A stretch of DNA of 28,849 nucleotides from CAZAFN01 sp964484795 (lineage in GTDB: Bacteria; Pseudomonadota; Alphaproteobacteria; Methylaequorales; Methylaequoraceae): positions 1-28,849 of the forward strand of contig CAZAFN010000022.1 of assembly GCA_964484795.1 (NCBI GenBank). Reading direction: 5' to 3'. Both the position numbers and the translations under genes were made by a program. This document shows positions 1 through 7,618 of this stretch, piece by piece. Position 1 is the first letter of the stretch. Each line of letters starts with the position of its first letter. Below the pieces are notes generated by a model. The model searched no databases, had not been told where the DNA came from, and saw only the letters and a program-made list of their open reading frames with translations.

Positions 1-56
1 CTTTTAATTCTTTCATTTATATTGAAAAATAATATTAATTTTAACTATCAACAAGA

Positions 57-79
57 AATTTTATGCATTTCATAAAATT
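57..79. repeat. 9-bp inverted repeat upstream of ccr
   Basis: AATTTTATG at 57-65 and CATAAAATT at 71-79 form a perfect 9-bp inverted repeat around a 5-base loop. It lies about 40 bases before the ccr start and just ahead of a possible -10 element, TATAAG at 85-90. It could be an operator or the end of the upstream transcript. No T-run follows directly, so it is a poor intrinsic terminator. The function is inference, and the repeat is all A/T apart from one G-C pair. Confidence 0.35.
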
Positions 80-119
80 AATGGTATAAGTTTTTTTTAA
101 AATTATCATAGGAATTATT

Positions 120-1352
120 ATGTCTGCAAAGAAAATTTACGATATAGGGGAAATTCCTGAGTTAGGAATAGTTCCCGATCAAATGTATGCATGGGTTATT
201 AGGGAAGATAGATTGGGTGTGCCAGAAAAAGCAATGCAAATAGAAAAGATGCCAGTCCAAAAACCAGGTAAAGATGAAGTCCTTGTAATGGTCATGGCTG
301 TAGGTATTAATTATAACAACGTTTGGGCATCTCAAGGCATACCTATTTCTGTTATCGGTAAAGATACTGGTTATCATATTGGAGGTTCAGATGCTTCTGG
401 GATCGTTTGGGCGGTTGGAGATAATGTAAAAAGATGGAAAGTAGGAGATGAGGTTATTATTCATTGTAATCGCGATGATGGCGATGACGAAGAGTGTAAT
501 GGTGGAGAGCCAATGTATTCAAAATCTCAAAGAATTTGGGGGTATGAAACAAATGACGGTTCCTTTGCTCAATTTACAACCGTTCAATCTAGACAACTGC
601 TAAAAAAACCGCAGCACTTATCTTGGGAGGAAAGTGGCTGTTACACTCTAACATTAGCAACATCATACAGGATGTTATTTGGTCATCCCCCTCATGCATT
701 AAAACCTGGTATGAATGTTCTTGTATGGGGTGCGTCGGGAGGTATCGGAAGTATGGCTGTTCAAATTTGTAAAGCTGTTGGAGCTAATGCAATAGGCGTT
801 GTTTCTGATGACGATAAAATTCCATTTGTTGAAAATCTTGGTGCAGTTGGAGTTTTAAACAGAAAAAAATATGAATGCTTTGGCCAGTTACCGGATGTTA
901 AAGATCAAGATGGTTATTCATCATTTATAAAAAAATGCAGAGTTCTGGGGAAGGATATTTGGGAAATTACCGGAAAAAAAGATGTAGATATAGTATTTGA
1001 ACATCCTGGAGAATCTACTTTTCCTGTTTCAACCTATTTAGTTAAAACAGGAGGAATGGTCGTCATTTGTGCTGGTACTTCAGGTTATAATTTAACAATG
1101 GATGCAAGGTATATTTGGATGAGACAAAAGAGGATTCAGGGTAGTCACTTTGCAAATTTATACCAAGCTAATCAAGCTAATGAAATGATGATTCAGAAGC
1201 TAATAAATCCACTAATGTCTGAATGTTTCAAATGGGATCAAATTCCTGCTGCTCATACAAAAATGATGGATAACAAACATTTACCTGGAAATATGGCAGC
1301 ATTAGTTCAAGCCAAAAAAACTGGAATGAAAAACTTTAATGAGGTAAAATGA
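120..1352 (+). CDS. ccr: Crotonyl-CoA carboxylase/reductase
   Basis: This enzyme reduces crotonyl-CoA with NADPH while fixing CO2, giving ethylmalonyl-CoA, the key step of the ethylmalonyl-CoA pathway for acetyl-CoA assimilation. The 410-residue protein is a zinc-less medium-chain dehydrogenase/reductase of normal family length. It has an N-terminal GroES-like part, a nucleotide-binding loop WGASGGIG at 203-210, and Ccr hallmarks: GINYNNVWA at 62-70, IWGYETNDGSFAQF at 139-152 and GSHFANL at 341-347. Asn, Glu and His in these motifs (about N66/N67, E143, H343) correspond to the CO2-binding residues known for the family; exact equivalence is inferred. AGGA at 110-113 is a plausible ribosome site. 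It is the first gene of a plus-strand run, 51 bases before mcd, the next enzyme type of the same pathway. Confidence 0.95.
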   Translation: MSAKKIYDIGEIPELGIVPDQMYAWVIREDRLGVPEKAMQIEKMPVQKPGKDEVLVMVMAVGINYNNVWASQGIPISVIGKDTGYHIGGSDASGIVWAVGDNVKRWKVGDEVIIHCNRDDGDDEECNGGEPMYSKSQRIWGYETNDGSFAQFTTVQSRQLLKKPQHLSWEESGCYTLTLATSYRMLFGHPPHALKPGMNVLVWGASGGIGSMAVQICKAVGANAIGVVSDDDKIPFVENLGAVGVLNRKKYECFGQLPDVKDQDGYSSFIKKCRVLGKDIWEITGKKDVDIVFEHPGESTFPVSTYLVKTGGMVVICAGTSGYNLTMDARYIWMRQKRIQGSHFANLYQANQANEMMIQKLINPLMSECFKWDQIPAAHTKMMDNKHLPGNMAALVQAKKTGMKNFNEVK

Positions 1353-1403
1353 TTGGGTTGACCTTGAAAAAAATTATAAGTTCACAAGATTATACCTTTT
1401 AGT

Positions 1404-3089
1404 ATGGATACTACACTAAATACATCAGAAAAGGTTGGTAGCACAAAACCTTATGTTGACGGAAGTCTTAAGGTTATGGAAAAAATTCTTACTTGTCTTC
1501 AAAAGATTTCCAGTGAATCCAAATCACATTTCATGAATCTTTTAGTTAAAGATGATAAGATTGATAATTCATTGCTAGAGAAATATCAATACGAAAGCCA
1601 TGGTTTTGCTTGGTTTGAAACTTATAGAATAGGTTTAAGAGAAACTTTTAACTGGTACAAATCTTTAAAAGATAAGAATTTAGAAAAAGATGTTGATTCA
1701 AATATATTAGTTTTTGCTTTTGCTGAATATCTTAACCAAATGAGGTCTGGAATTATGATGAGTCAGACCGAGATTTTAAGACCTCAGTTGCTAGGGTTGA
1801 GTACTAAATCTTTCGATTTCTGTAACTCTCATGATATTGCAGAGCTAATCTCGATAGGTCTTTCAGATAGAGTAAAGAATGAAATTGTTTTTTCTATAGA
1901 AAAGGGATTTTTTCCTAATCTTGGTCTTAATGATGAAACATTAGAAATGATTCATGATCAGTTTAAAAAATTTACTGATGAAGAAATATTACCCAAAGCT
2001 AATGATTGGCATATGAAAGATGATTTGATACCTGATGAAATTCTTAAGAAGATGGCAGATCTTGGTGTTTTTAGTATTGCGATTCCTGAAAATTATGGTG
2101 GATTAGGTATGGGCAAAGTTGCTATGTGTGTGGTTACAGAAGAGTTATCCAGAGGATTTTTAGCAGCTGGTTCTCTTGGTACAAGAGCTGAAATTGCTGG
2201 AGAGTTAATTAGATTAGGTGGAACGGAAGAGCAAAAGAAAAAATATTTACCCGGCATTGCTTCTGGAAACATTCTTACGACTGCAGTTTTTACAGAACCA
2301 AATACAGGTTCAGATTTAGGAAGTTTATCTACAAGAGCTAATTTAGATGGAGAAAATTATTCAATTACAGGTAACAAAACGTGGATTACTCATGGTGCCA
2401 GATCCGACTTAATGACTGTTTTGGCTAGAACTGATTCTTCGCAAAAGGGATACAGGGGATTAAGTATGTTCCTAGTTGAAAAACCTAGGGGTACTTGTGA
2501 AAATCCATTTCCAATGAATTCAATGTCAGGTGGTGAAATTGAAGTTCTTGGCTATAGAGGAATGAAGGAGTACGAGATTGCTTTTGATGGTGTGAGCGTT
2601 CCCAAGGAGAATTTACTTGGTGAGCAAGAAGGAAATGGATTCAAACAATTAATGGAGACATTCGAATCAGCTAGAATTCAGACTGCAGCCAGAGCAGTTG
2701 GCGTCGCGCAGAATGCGCTAGATCTTGCTTTCCAATATGCAAAGGAAAGAAGTCAATTTGGTAAGCAGATAATCAGATTTCCAAGGATTTCTAGCAAACT
2801 TGCATGGATGGCAATGGAAGTAACCGTAGCAAGACAGATAACACTGTTTTCAGCTAGAGAAAAGGATAATGATGTTCGATGTGACATTGAAGCTGGAATG
2901 GCAAAATTATTGGCTGCAAGAGTTGCTTGGAGCAATGCTGATAGTGCACTTCAGATTCATGGCGGTAATGGATATGCCCTTGAATATCCCATTAGCAGGG
3001 TGTTGTGTGATTCAAGAATCTTAAATATTTTTGAGGGTGCTGCTGAAATCCAAGCACAAATTATTGCAAAGGGAGTAATCGGTAGATAA
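1404..3089 (+). CDS. mcd: Methylsuccinyl-CoA dehydrogenase (acyl-CoA dehydrogenase family)
   Basis: An FAD-dependent acyl-CoA dehydrogenase, very likely Mcd, which oxidises (2S)-methylsuccinyl-CoA to mesaconyl-CoA. At 561 residues it is much longer than an ordinary acyl-CoA dehydrogenase (about 380). The extra 170 or so N-terminal residues match the extension typical of Mcd, and the dehydrogenase core starts near residue 175. Visible core motifs are FTEPNTGSDLGSL, WITHGARSD, LGYRGMKEYEIAFDGV and the C-terminal FEGAAEIQ, where E544 sits at the usual catalytic-base position of the family. The position directly after ccr supports Mcd over another acyl-CoA dehydrogenase. Electrons would pass to the ETF encoded downstream. 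No clear Shine-Dalgarno site precedes the chosen ATG. Confidence 0.9.
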   Translation: MDTTLNTSEKVGSTKPYVDGSLKVMEKILTCLQKISSESKSHFMNLLVKDDKIDNSLLEKYQYESHGFAWFETYRIGLRETFNWYKSLKDKNLEKDVDSNILVFAFAEYLNQMRSGIMMSQTEILRPQLLGLSTKSFDFCNSHDIAELISIGLSDRVKNEIVFSIEKGFFPNLGLNDETLEMIHDQFKKFTDEEILPKANDWHMKDDLIPDEILKKMADLGVFSIAIPENYGGLGMGKVAMCVVTEELSRGFLAAGSLGTRAEIAGELIRLGGTEEQKKKYLPGIASGNILTTAVFTEPNTGSDLGSLSTRANLDGENYSITGNKTWITHGARSDLMTVLARTDSSQKGYRGLSMFLVEKPRGTCENPFPMNSMSGGEIEVLGYRGMKEYEIAFDGVSVPKENLLGEQEGNGFKQLMETFESARIQTAARAVGVAQNALDLAFQYAKERSQFGKQIIRFPRISSKLAWMAMEVTVARQITLFSAREKDNDVRCDIEAGMAKLLAARVAWSNADSALQIHGGNGYALEYPISRVLCDSRILNIFEGAAEIQAQIIAKGVIGR

Positions 3090-3284
3090 ATGGATGTTTT
3101 TTTAAATACATTGATAATAATTTCTTTGGTTTTGACTTTTTTTATTTTAATGGCAGGTCTTTTTTACACAGCAAGATCAGTTGATGATAAAGATAATAAG
3201 ATAAATTTATTTATGCGTTACCGTGTTTTAATCCAATTTGTTAGTTTAGTTATTTTAACTTTTGCATTATATTTAAAATCATAA
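3090..3284 (+). CDS. Small twin-transmembrane protein, HIG1-domain type
   Basis: A 64-residue inner-membrane protein with two hydrophobic helices, roughly residues 5-27 and 43-62, joined by a short charged loop (SVDDKDNKIN). The loop and following NLFMRYRVLIQF resemble the HIG1-type small proteins of alphaproteobacteria, which often lie just upstream of a cobalamin adenosyltransferase gene, as here. In mitochondria HIG1 proteins associate with respiratory complexes; a similar role in bacteria is not shown. The ATG follows the mcd stop codon with no gap, so it is almost certainly co-transcribed and translationally coupled. Function is otherwise unknown. Confidence 0.75.
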   Translation: MDVFLNTLIIISLVLTFFILMAGLFYTARSVDDKDNKINLFMRYRVLIQFVSLVILTFALYLKS

Positions 3285-3299
3285 TTTTTTAGAAAAATC

Positions 3300-3869
3300 T
3301 TGGTTAAGCTTGACAAAATTTACACCCGCGGAGGTGATTGTGGATTTACCAGTTTAGGGGATGGTAAACGGGTAAAAAAGAATGCATTGAGAATCAAAGC
3401 CTATGGTGAAATTGATGAGGTAAATTCGAGTCTTGGAGTTGCAATGTGTTTTTGTTCACAACCTATAAAGAAGATTTTGACAAAAATTCAAAATGATTTA
3501 TTTGACATTGGTGCGGATCTATGTGTGCCCGAAAAAAATGAAAAAAAAAATAAGAATCTTAAATTGCTTTCACGTCAAACAGTTTTTTTAGAACAAGAAC
3601 TAGATAAAATCAATAAAAAATTAGATAAATTAACATCTTTTATTTTGCCAGGTGGAACGAAGGCATCATCTTTTTTGCATCTTTCAAGGGCTATAATTAG
3701 AAGAGCTGAAAGGTCAATTGCAGATCTAAGTATAAAGGAAAAGGTAAACCCTGAAATCACAAAATATGTTAACAGATTGTCTGATTTTCTTTTTGTGGCA
3801 GCAAGGTTTGAGAATAAAAAAGTTGGTGATATACTCTGGATTCCAAATAAAAAACATTCAAAGGATTAG
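3300..3869 (+). CDS. pduO: Cob(I)alamin adenosyltransferase, PduO type
   Basis: Transfers the 5'-deoxyadenosyl group from ATP to cob(I)alamin to make adenosylcobalamin. The 189 residues are normal for the PduO family and predicted all-helical. The N-terminal ATP-binding motif is IYTRGGDCGFTSLGDG (7-22), and the C-terminal SRAIIRRAERSI (129-140) carries the conserved arginines. The start is TTG: the resulting MVKLDKIYTRGGD matches the usual N terminus of the family, and no ATG lies between it and the motif. Adenosylcobalamin is the cofactor of ethylmalonyl-CoA and methylmalonyl-CoA mutases, so its place between mcd and etfBA fits the ethylmalonyl-CoA pathway. It ends 6 bases before etfB. Confidence 0.9.
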   Translation: MVKLDKIYTRGGDCGFTSLGDGKRVKKNALRIKAYGEIDEVNSSLGVAMCFCSQPIKKILTKIQNDLFDIGADLCVPEKNEKKNKNLKLLSRQTVFLEQELDKINKKLDKLTSFILPGGTKASSFLHLSRAIIRRAERSIADLSIKEKVNPEITKYVNRLSDFLFVAARFENKKVGDILWIPNKKHSKD

Positions 3870-3875
3870 CAAAAG

Positions 3876-4631
3876 ATGAAAGCATTAATTTGTGTGAAGA
3901 GAGTCATTGACTACAATGTAAACATTAGAGTTAAAACTGATAAGTCAGGAGTTGAAACTGAAAATGTCAAAATGTCGATGAACCCTTTTGACGAAATAGC
4001 TGTTGAGGAAGCTGTTAGGATGAAGGAAAAAGGAATAGTAAGTGAAATAATTATTTTGTCGATTGGAAGTGATAATTGCCAGGAAACCATTAGAACTGGT
4101 TTGGCAATGGGAGGGGATAGAGGAATTTTGGTTAAGAATCAAGATTCTGAAATTGAACCACTGAATGTTGGAAAAGTTGTTCAAGAAATATGTAAAAAAG
4201 AAAATCCTGACATCCTTATTCTTGGCAAACAAGCAATTGATGATGATTCAAATCAAACTGGCCAAATTTTGTCAACCCTATTGGATTGCCCTCAAGCAAC
4301 TTTTGCATCCAAGATAGAAAAGAATGGTGATGATAGCCTTAATGTAACAAGAGAAATTGATGGAGGCCTTGAAACTATTAAAGTAAATATTCCTTGTGTG
4401 ATTACAACTGACCTAAGACTTAATGAACCAAGATATGCATCTCTTCCAAATATTATGAAAGCCAAACAAAAAAAAATTGATGTCATTGAAATAAATCAAT
4501 TAGGGCTAGACTTAAAGAAAAGGTTGCAAATTCTCGAAGTTAATGATCCTCCATCCAGAAAACCTGGAATAATAGTAGAGAATGTTGATAGCTTAATTGA
4601 CAAATTGAAGAACGAGGCAAAAGTGATATGA
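3876..4631 (+). CDS. etfB: Electron transfer flavoprotein, beta subunit
   Basis: Small subunit of the soluble ETF heterodimer, which takes electrons from acyl-CoA dehydrogenases and passes them to ETF-quinone oxidoreductase. The 251 residues show the standard N terminus MKALICVKRVIDYNVNIRV, then MNPFDEIAVEEAVRMKE and the segment LNEPRYASLPNIMKAKQKK near 188-206 with the ETF-beta signature. Family length is normal. Its stop overlaps the etfA start in ATGA, so the subunits are translationally coupled. In this operon the natural electron donor is probably Mcd; this is inference from position. Confidence 0.95.
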   Translation: MKALICVKRVIDYNVNIRVKTDKSGVETENVKMSMNPFDEIAVEEAVRMKEKGIVSEIIILSIGSDNCQETIRTGLAMGGDRGILVKNQDSEIEPLNVGKVVQEICKKENPDILILGKQAIDDDSNQTGQILSTLLDCPQATFASKIEKNGDDSLNVTREIDGGLETIKVNIPCVITTDLRLNEPRYASLPNIMKAKQKKIDVIEINQLGLDLKKRLQILEVNDPPSRKPGIIVENVDSLIDKLKNEAKVI

Positions 4632-5563
4632 AAGCTTTAATAGTAATTGAACACGATAATAAAAAAATAAAACAGTCAAGTTTTTCAACTATTACGGCAG
4701 GTTCGGAAATCTGTGATGATTTGGAGGCAATTATAATTGGGAATGATCTGAAAAAAGTAGTTGAGGAAATAAGAAAGTCAAACCATTTAAACAAGGTGCA
4801 TGTAGTAGACGGAGAAATTTTTTCAAATCCAGTTGCTGAAGATCTTTCAGCTTGCATAATAAAATTCTTAAAGTCAAACCAGTTCACTCACGTTTTGGCG
4901 CCATCAAGCACGTTCGGAAAAAATCTTTTGCCAAAGATTTCTACCATTTTAGATGTGCAACAGATATCTGATATAACTAAAGTAATTAGTTCCGACACTT
5001 TTGAAAGACCAATTTATGCTGGAAATGCAATAGCTAAAGTTAAATCTAATGATGATATAAAAGTAATTACTGTTAGATCAACGTGTTTTGAACCTTGTAA
5101 AATGGAATCAAGTGTCGAGGTTGTGGAATTAAAAAATGATAATGAAAAAAATAAAAATGTTGATTTTATAAGTTATGATCAATCCAAGTCTGATAGACCT
5201 GAGCTTACTTCGGCAAAAATTGTAATTTCAGGTGGTAGAGGGATGCAAAATGGAGAAAACTTTAAATTGCTTGAAGGAATAGCCGATAAATTGGGAGCGG
5301 CTATGGGTGCAAGTAGAGCTGCCGTAGATGCTGGCTTCGTGCCTAATGACTGGCAAGTCGGTCAAACAGGAAAAATAGTTGCACCAGACCTTTACATTGC
5401 TGTTGGAATTTCTGGTGCAATCCAACACATAGCAGGTATAAAGGATTCTAAATATATTGTTTGCATCAATAAAGATGAAGAAGCTCCAATCTTTAAGTTT
5501 TCAGATTATGGACTGGTAGCAGACTTGTTTGAGGTTTTACCTAAACTTGAAGAAAAGTTATAA
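4628..5563 (+). CDS. etfA: Electron transfer flavoprotein, alpha subunit
   Basis: Large, FAD-binding subunit of ETF. The 311-residue protein has the N-terminal ETF domain and the C-terminal FAD domain from about residue 190. FAD-contact motifs visible are SGGRGM (201-206), GASRAAVDAG (227-236), WQVGQTGKIVAPDLY (242-256) and GISGAIQHIAGI (260-271). The start codon lies in the ATGA overlap with etfB. The stop codon overlaps the stop of the convergent thioredoxin gene in TTATAA (5558-5563), so there is no room for a separate terminator. This appears to be the last gene of the ccr-mcd-etf run. Confidence 0.95.
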   Translation: MKALIVIEHDNKKIKQSSFSTITAGSEICDDLEAIIIGNDLKKVVEEIRKSNHLNKVHVVDGEIFSNPVAEDLSACIIKFLKSNQFTHVLAPSSTFGKNLLPKISTILDVQQISDITKVISSDTFERPIYAGNAIAKVKSNDDIKVITVRSTCFEPCKMESSVEVVELKNDNEKNKNVDFISYDQSKSDRPELTSAKIVISGGRGMQNGENFKLLEGIADKLGAAMGASRAAVDAGFVPNDWQVGQTGKIVAPDLYIAVGISGAIQHIAGIKDSKYIVCINKDEEAPIFKFSDYGLVADLFEVLPKLEEKL

Positions 5564-6067
5564 TAATTTTTCAATAAAACTAATATTCTCTTCGTTCAAC
5601 CAGTCGACAAACCCTTCTACTCTAGAAACTTCCTCTAGACCCTCATTTATTATTAATGTTGTTGGCATTACATTTACCTTAAATTTGTCTGTGATTTTTA
5701 ATTTTTCATCTTTATATGCTTTTATTTCTGATAGATCGTTTTTTTTAAGAAATTTAGGAACTTTCTTTGAGGCATTGGAATCAACTGAAATGAAGAATAT
5801 TTCAATTTGATCATCATATTTTTTTTTAAGATTAAGCAAATCAGGTATCTCTTTAATGCATGGTGGACACCACGTGGCCCAAAAATTGATTAGCAAAAGC
5901 TTAGAGGTGTTTTTAGATATTAGATGTTCTTTCCCTTCAATATCAATTAATGTGAACTCGCTAATTTTTTTAGTTTTTTCATGCAATAATAGTTGATTGT
6001 TATCATCTGAATAAGATAGATTTGAAATTAAAAAAATAATAATAAATGTACATATTCTTCTAAACAT
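5558..6067 (-). CDS. TlpA/ResA-like thiol-disulfide oxidoreductase, exported
   Basis: A 169-residue periplasmic thioredoxin-fold protein. The N terminus MFRRICTFIIIFLISNLSYS is a signal peptide or membrane anchor. The mature part carries the redox motif WATWCPPC (63-70, cysteines C67 and C70) and a downstream cis-proline segment VNVMPTTLII. Such proteins keep periplasmic thiols reduced, for example in cytochrome c or copper-site assembly; the target here cannot be told. It is divergent from argH across only 23 bases, a neighbourhood common in alphaproteobacteria, and convergent with etfA with overlapping stops. Confidence 0.85.
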   Translation of the reverse strand: MFRRICTFIIIFLISNLSYSDDNNQLLLHEKTKKISEFTLIDIEGKEHLISKNTSKLLLINFWATWCPPCIKEIPDLLNLKKKYDDQIEIFFISVDSNASKKVPKFLKKNDLSEIKAYKDEKLKITDKFKVNVMPTTLIINEGLEEVSRVEGFVDWLNEENISFIEKLL

Positions 6068-6077
6068 AATTTAATGA

Positions 6078-6084
6078 GATAATA
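6078..6084. promoter_or_regulatory. Overlapping divergent -10 elements between tlpA-like gene and argH
   Basis: The two divergent start codons are 23 bases apart. On the plus strand GATAAT (6078-6083) resembles a -10 box whose start site would fall at about 6090, right before the argH ATG at 6091. On the minus strand the same bases read TATTAT (6084-6079), giving a start site a few bases before the tlpA-like ATG at 6067. No good -35 is seen for argH, so these are predictions from symmetry and spacing only. Both transcripts would be leaderless or nearly so. Confidence 0.3.
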
Positions 6085-6090
6085 GCATAA

Positions 6091-7485
6091 ATGAAAAAAT
6101 CAATAAATCCTCTATGGGGAGGTAGGTTTGAAAAGGAAAATTCCTCATTGTTAAAAAAGATAAACAATTCTATTTCTTTTGATTTTCAACTTGCTTTACA
6201 AGATCTTAAAGTTAATAAAGTTTATTCTGAATCACTTAAGAAGGCTAGAATCATCTCAGATAGTGAGAACAGAAAAATTCAAAAAGCACTTGATCAGATT
6301 GTTGTTGAGATAAATGAGGGAACTTTTAAATTTTCTAGTGAATATGAAGATGTTCATATGAACATAGAGATGTCGCTTAAGCAGAAAATTGGAGATTTGT
6401 CCGGTAAAATTCACACTGGAAAATCAAGAAATGATCAAGTTATAACAGATTTGAAATTATGGATTAAAGAAAAGTTAAAAACGATAGTTATCAAAATAAA
6501 CACAATTCAAAACACTTTGATTAAAAAAGCAGAAATTAATATTAATACAATAATGCCAGGTTTTACGCATTCACAAAATGCACAACCGATATCATTCGCC
6601 CATTATCTTTTGTCTTTTTTTGAAATGCTTGAAAGAGATAAGAAAAGAAGCAAAAATTTAATTGAAAATATGAATGAATGTCCACTTGGTTCTGGAGCTC
6701 TTGCTGGAACAAATTTTTTTGAGATTGATAGAAATTTTTTAGCCAAAAAACTAGGATTCAAAAAACCAACGGAAAATTCTTTGGATAGCGTTTCTGATAG
6801 AGATTTTGTAATTGAATTTTTATCTGTAATATCAATTATTAGCGTGCATTCTTCTAGAATAGCTGAAGATTTTATAATTTGGTCAAGTAATGCATATGGG
6901 TTTTTAAAATTCCCAGATAGCTTATCTACTGGTTCATCAATAATGCCCCAAAAGAAGAACCCTGATGCCGCGGAATTAGTTAGATCTAAGACAGGGAGAA
7001 TTTTTGGTTCTCTTCAAAATTTGTTGGTTATTATGAAAGGGTTGCCCATTGGTTACAGTAAAGATTTGCAGGAAGACAAAGAACCGGTATTTGATTGTTT
7101 TAATTCGATTGCATTAATTTTGGATGTAATGAATGAGATTATCAAGTCAATAAAAGTTGAAAAAAAAGTAATGTATGATTCTTCAAAGGCTGGTTATTCA
7201 ACAGCCACTGATCTAGCGGACTGGATGGTGAAAAATATAGGAATAGATTTTAGAGATGCTCACAAAAAAACAGGAAAAATTGTTTTGTTAGCAGAAAAAA
7301 GAAAAATAAATCTTTATGAATTGCCAATGAGTGTAATGCAATCAGTAGAACCTAAATTAAATGAAAAGGTTTATGAATTTTTGTCTCCTATAAAATCTGT
7401 GTCACAAAAAAAATCCTATGGAGGAACGAGTTTTTCTCAAGTGAAAAGAGCACTAAAAAGAGCTAAAAAAAGAAGTAAGATTTGA
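6091..7485 (+). CDS. argH: Argininosuccinate lyase
   Basis: Cleaves argininosuccinate to arginine and fumarate, the last step of arginine synthesis. The 464-residue protein belongs to the fumarase/aspartase superfamily and has all expected blocks: LWGGRF at 8-13, HTGKSRNDQV at 108-117, GFTHSQNAQP at 157-166 (T159, H160) and the mobile catalytic loop GSSIMPQKKNPD at 281-292 with the active serine. Length is normal. It is the first gene of a plus-strand run that continues through a lipoprotein gene and lysA. The start codon follows the tlpA divergent spacer directly. Confidence 0.97.
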   Translation: MKKSINPLWGGRFEKENSSLLKKINNSISFDFQLALQDLKVNKVYSESLKKARIISDSENRKIQKALDQIVVEINEGTFKFSSEYEDVHMNIEMSLKQKIGDLSGKIHTGKSRNDQVITDLKLWIKEKLKTIVIKINTIQNTLIKKAEININTIMPGFTHSQNAQPISFAHYLLSFFEMLERDKKRSKNLIENMNECPLGSGALAGTNFFEIDRNFLAKKLGFKKPTENSLDSVSDRDFVIEFLSVISIISVHSSRIAEDFIIWSSNAYGFLKFPDSLSTGSSIMPQKKNPDAAELVRSKTGRIFGSLQNLLVIMKGLPIGYSKDLQEDKEPVFDCFNSIALILDVMNEIIKSIKVEKKVMYDSSKAGYSTATDLADWMVKNIGIDFRDAHKKTGKIVLLAEKRKINLYELPMSVMQSVEPKLNEKVYEFLSPIKSVSQKKSYGGTSFSQVKRALKRAKKRSKI

Positions 7486-7486
7486 T

Positions 7487-7618
7487 ATGAATCTTTTTGT
7501 TAAATTAATGATCATTATATTTCTTTCTTTTACTGCTGGGTGTGGAAAAAAATCTAATTTAGAAAGATATCCAGGAAGTGATTATCCACGACAATATCCT
7601 AGTCAAAATGAAGAATAA
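7487..7618 (+). CDS. LptM-like small lipoprotein between argH and lysA
   Basis: A 43-residue ORF starting with ATG one base after the argH stop. The product begins with a short hydrophobic signal (MNLFVKLMIIIFLSFTAGC), with cysteine 19 as the probable lipidated residue. The lipobox TAGC is weak because position -3 is Thr rather than Leu. After the cysteine come GKKSNLERYPGSDYPRQYP and an acidic tail. The CGKK start and the position between argH and lysA match the short lipoprotein family named LptM in enterobacteria, which helps mature the LptD LPS translocon; that function here is inference. The gene ends inside the lysA start region (11-base overlap). Confidence 0.8.
   Translation: MNLFVKLMIIIFLSFTAGCGKKSNLERYPGSDYPRQYPSQNEE

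Noticed and set aside
5529..5810. 93-residue plus-strand ORF after etfA
   Set aside because: It lies opposite the tlpA-like gene, whose CxxC motif and signal peptide are clear, and has no recognisable domain of its own.
7578..7607. Upstream GTG start for lysA
   Set aside because: It lies deep in the lipoprotein gene, and the extra ten residues do not fit the family. ATG at 7608 is better.
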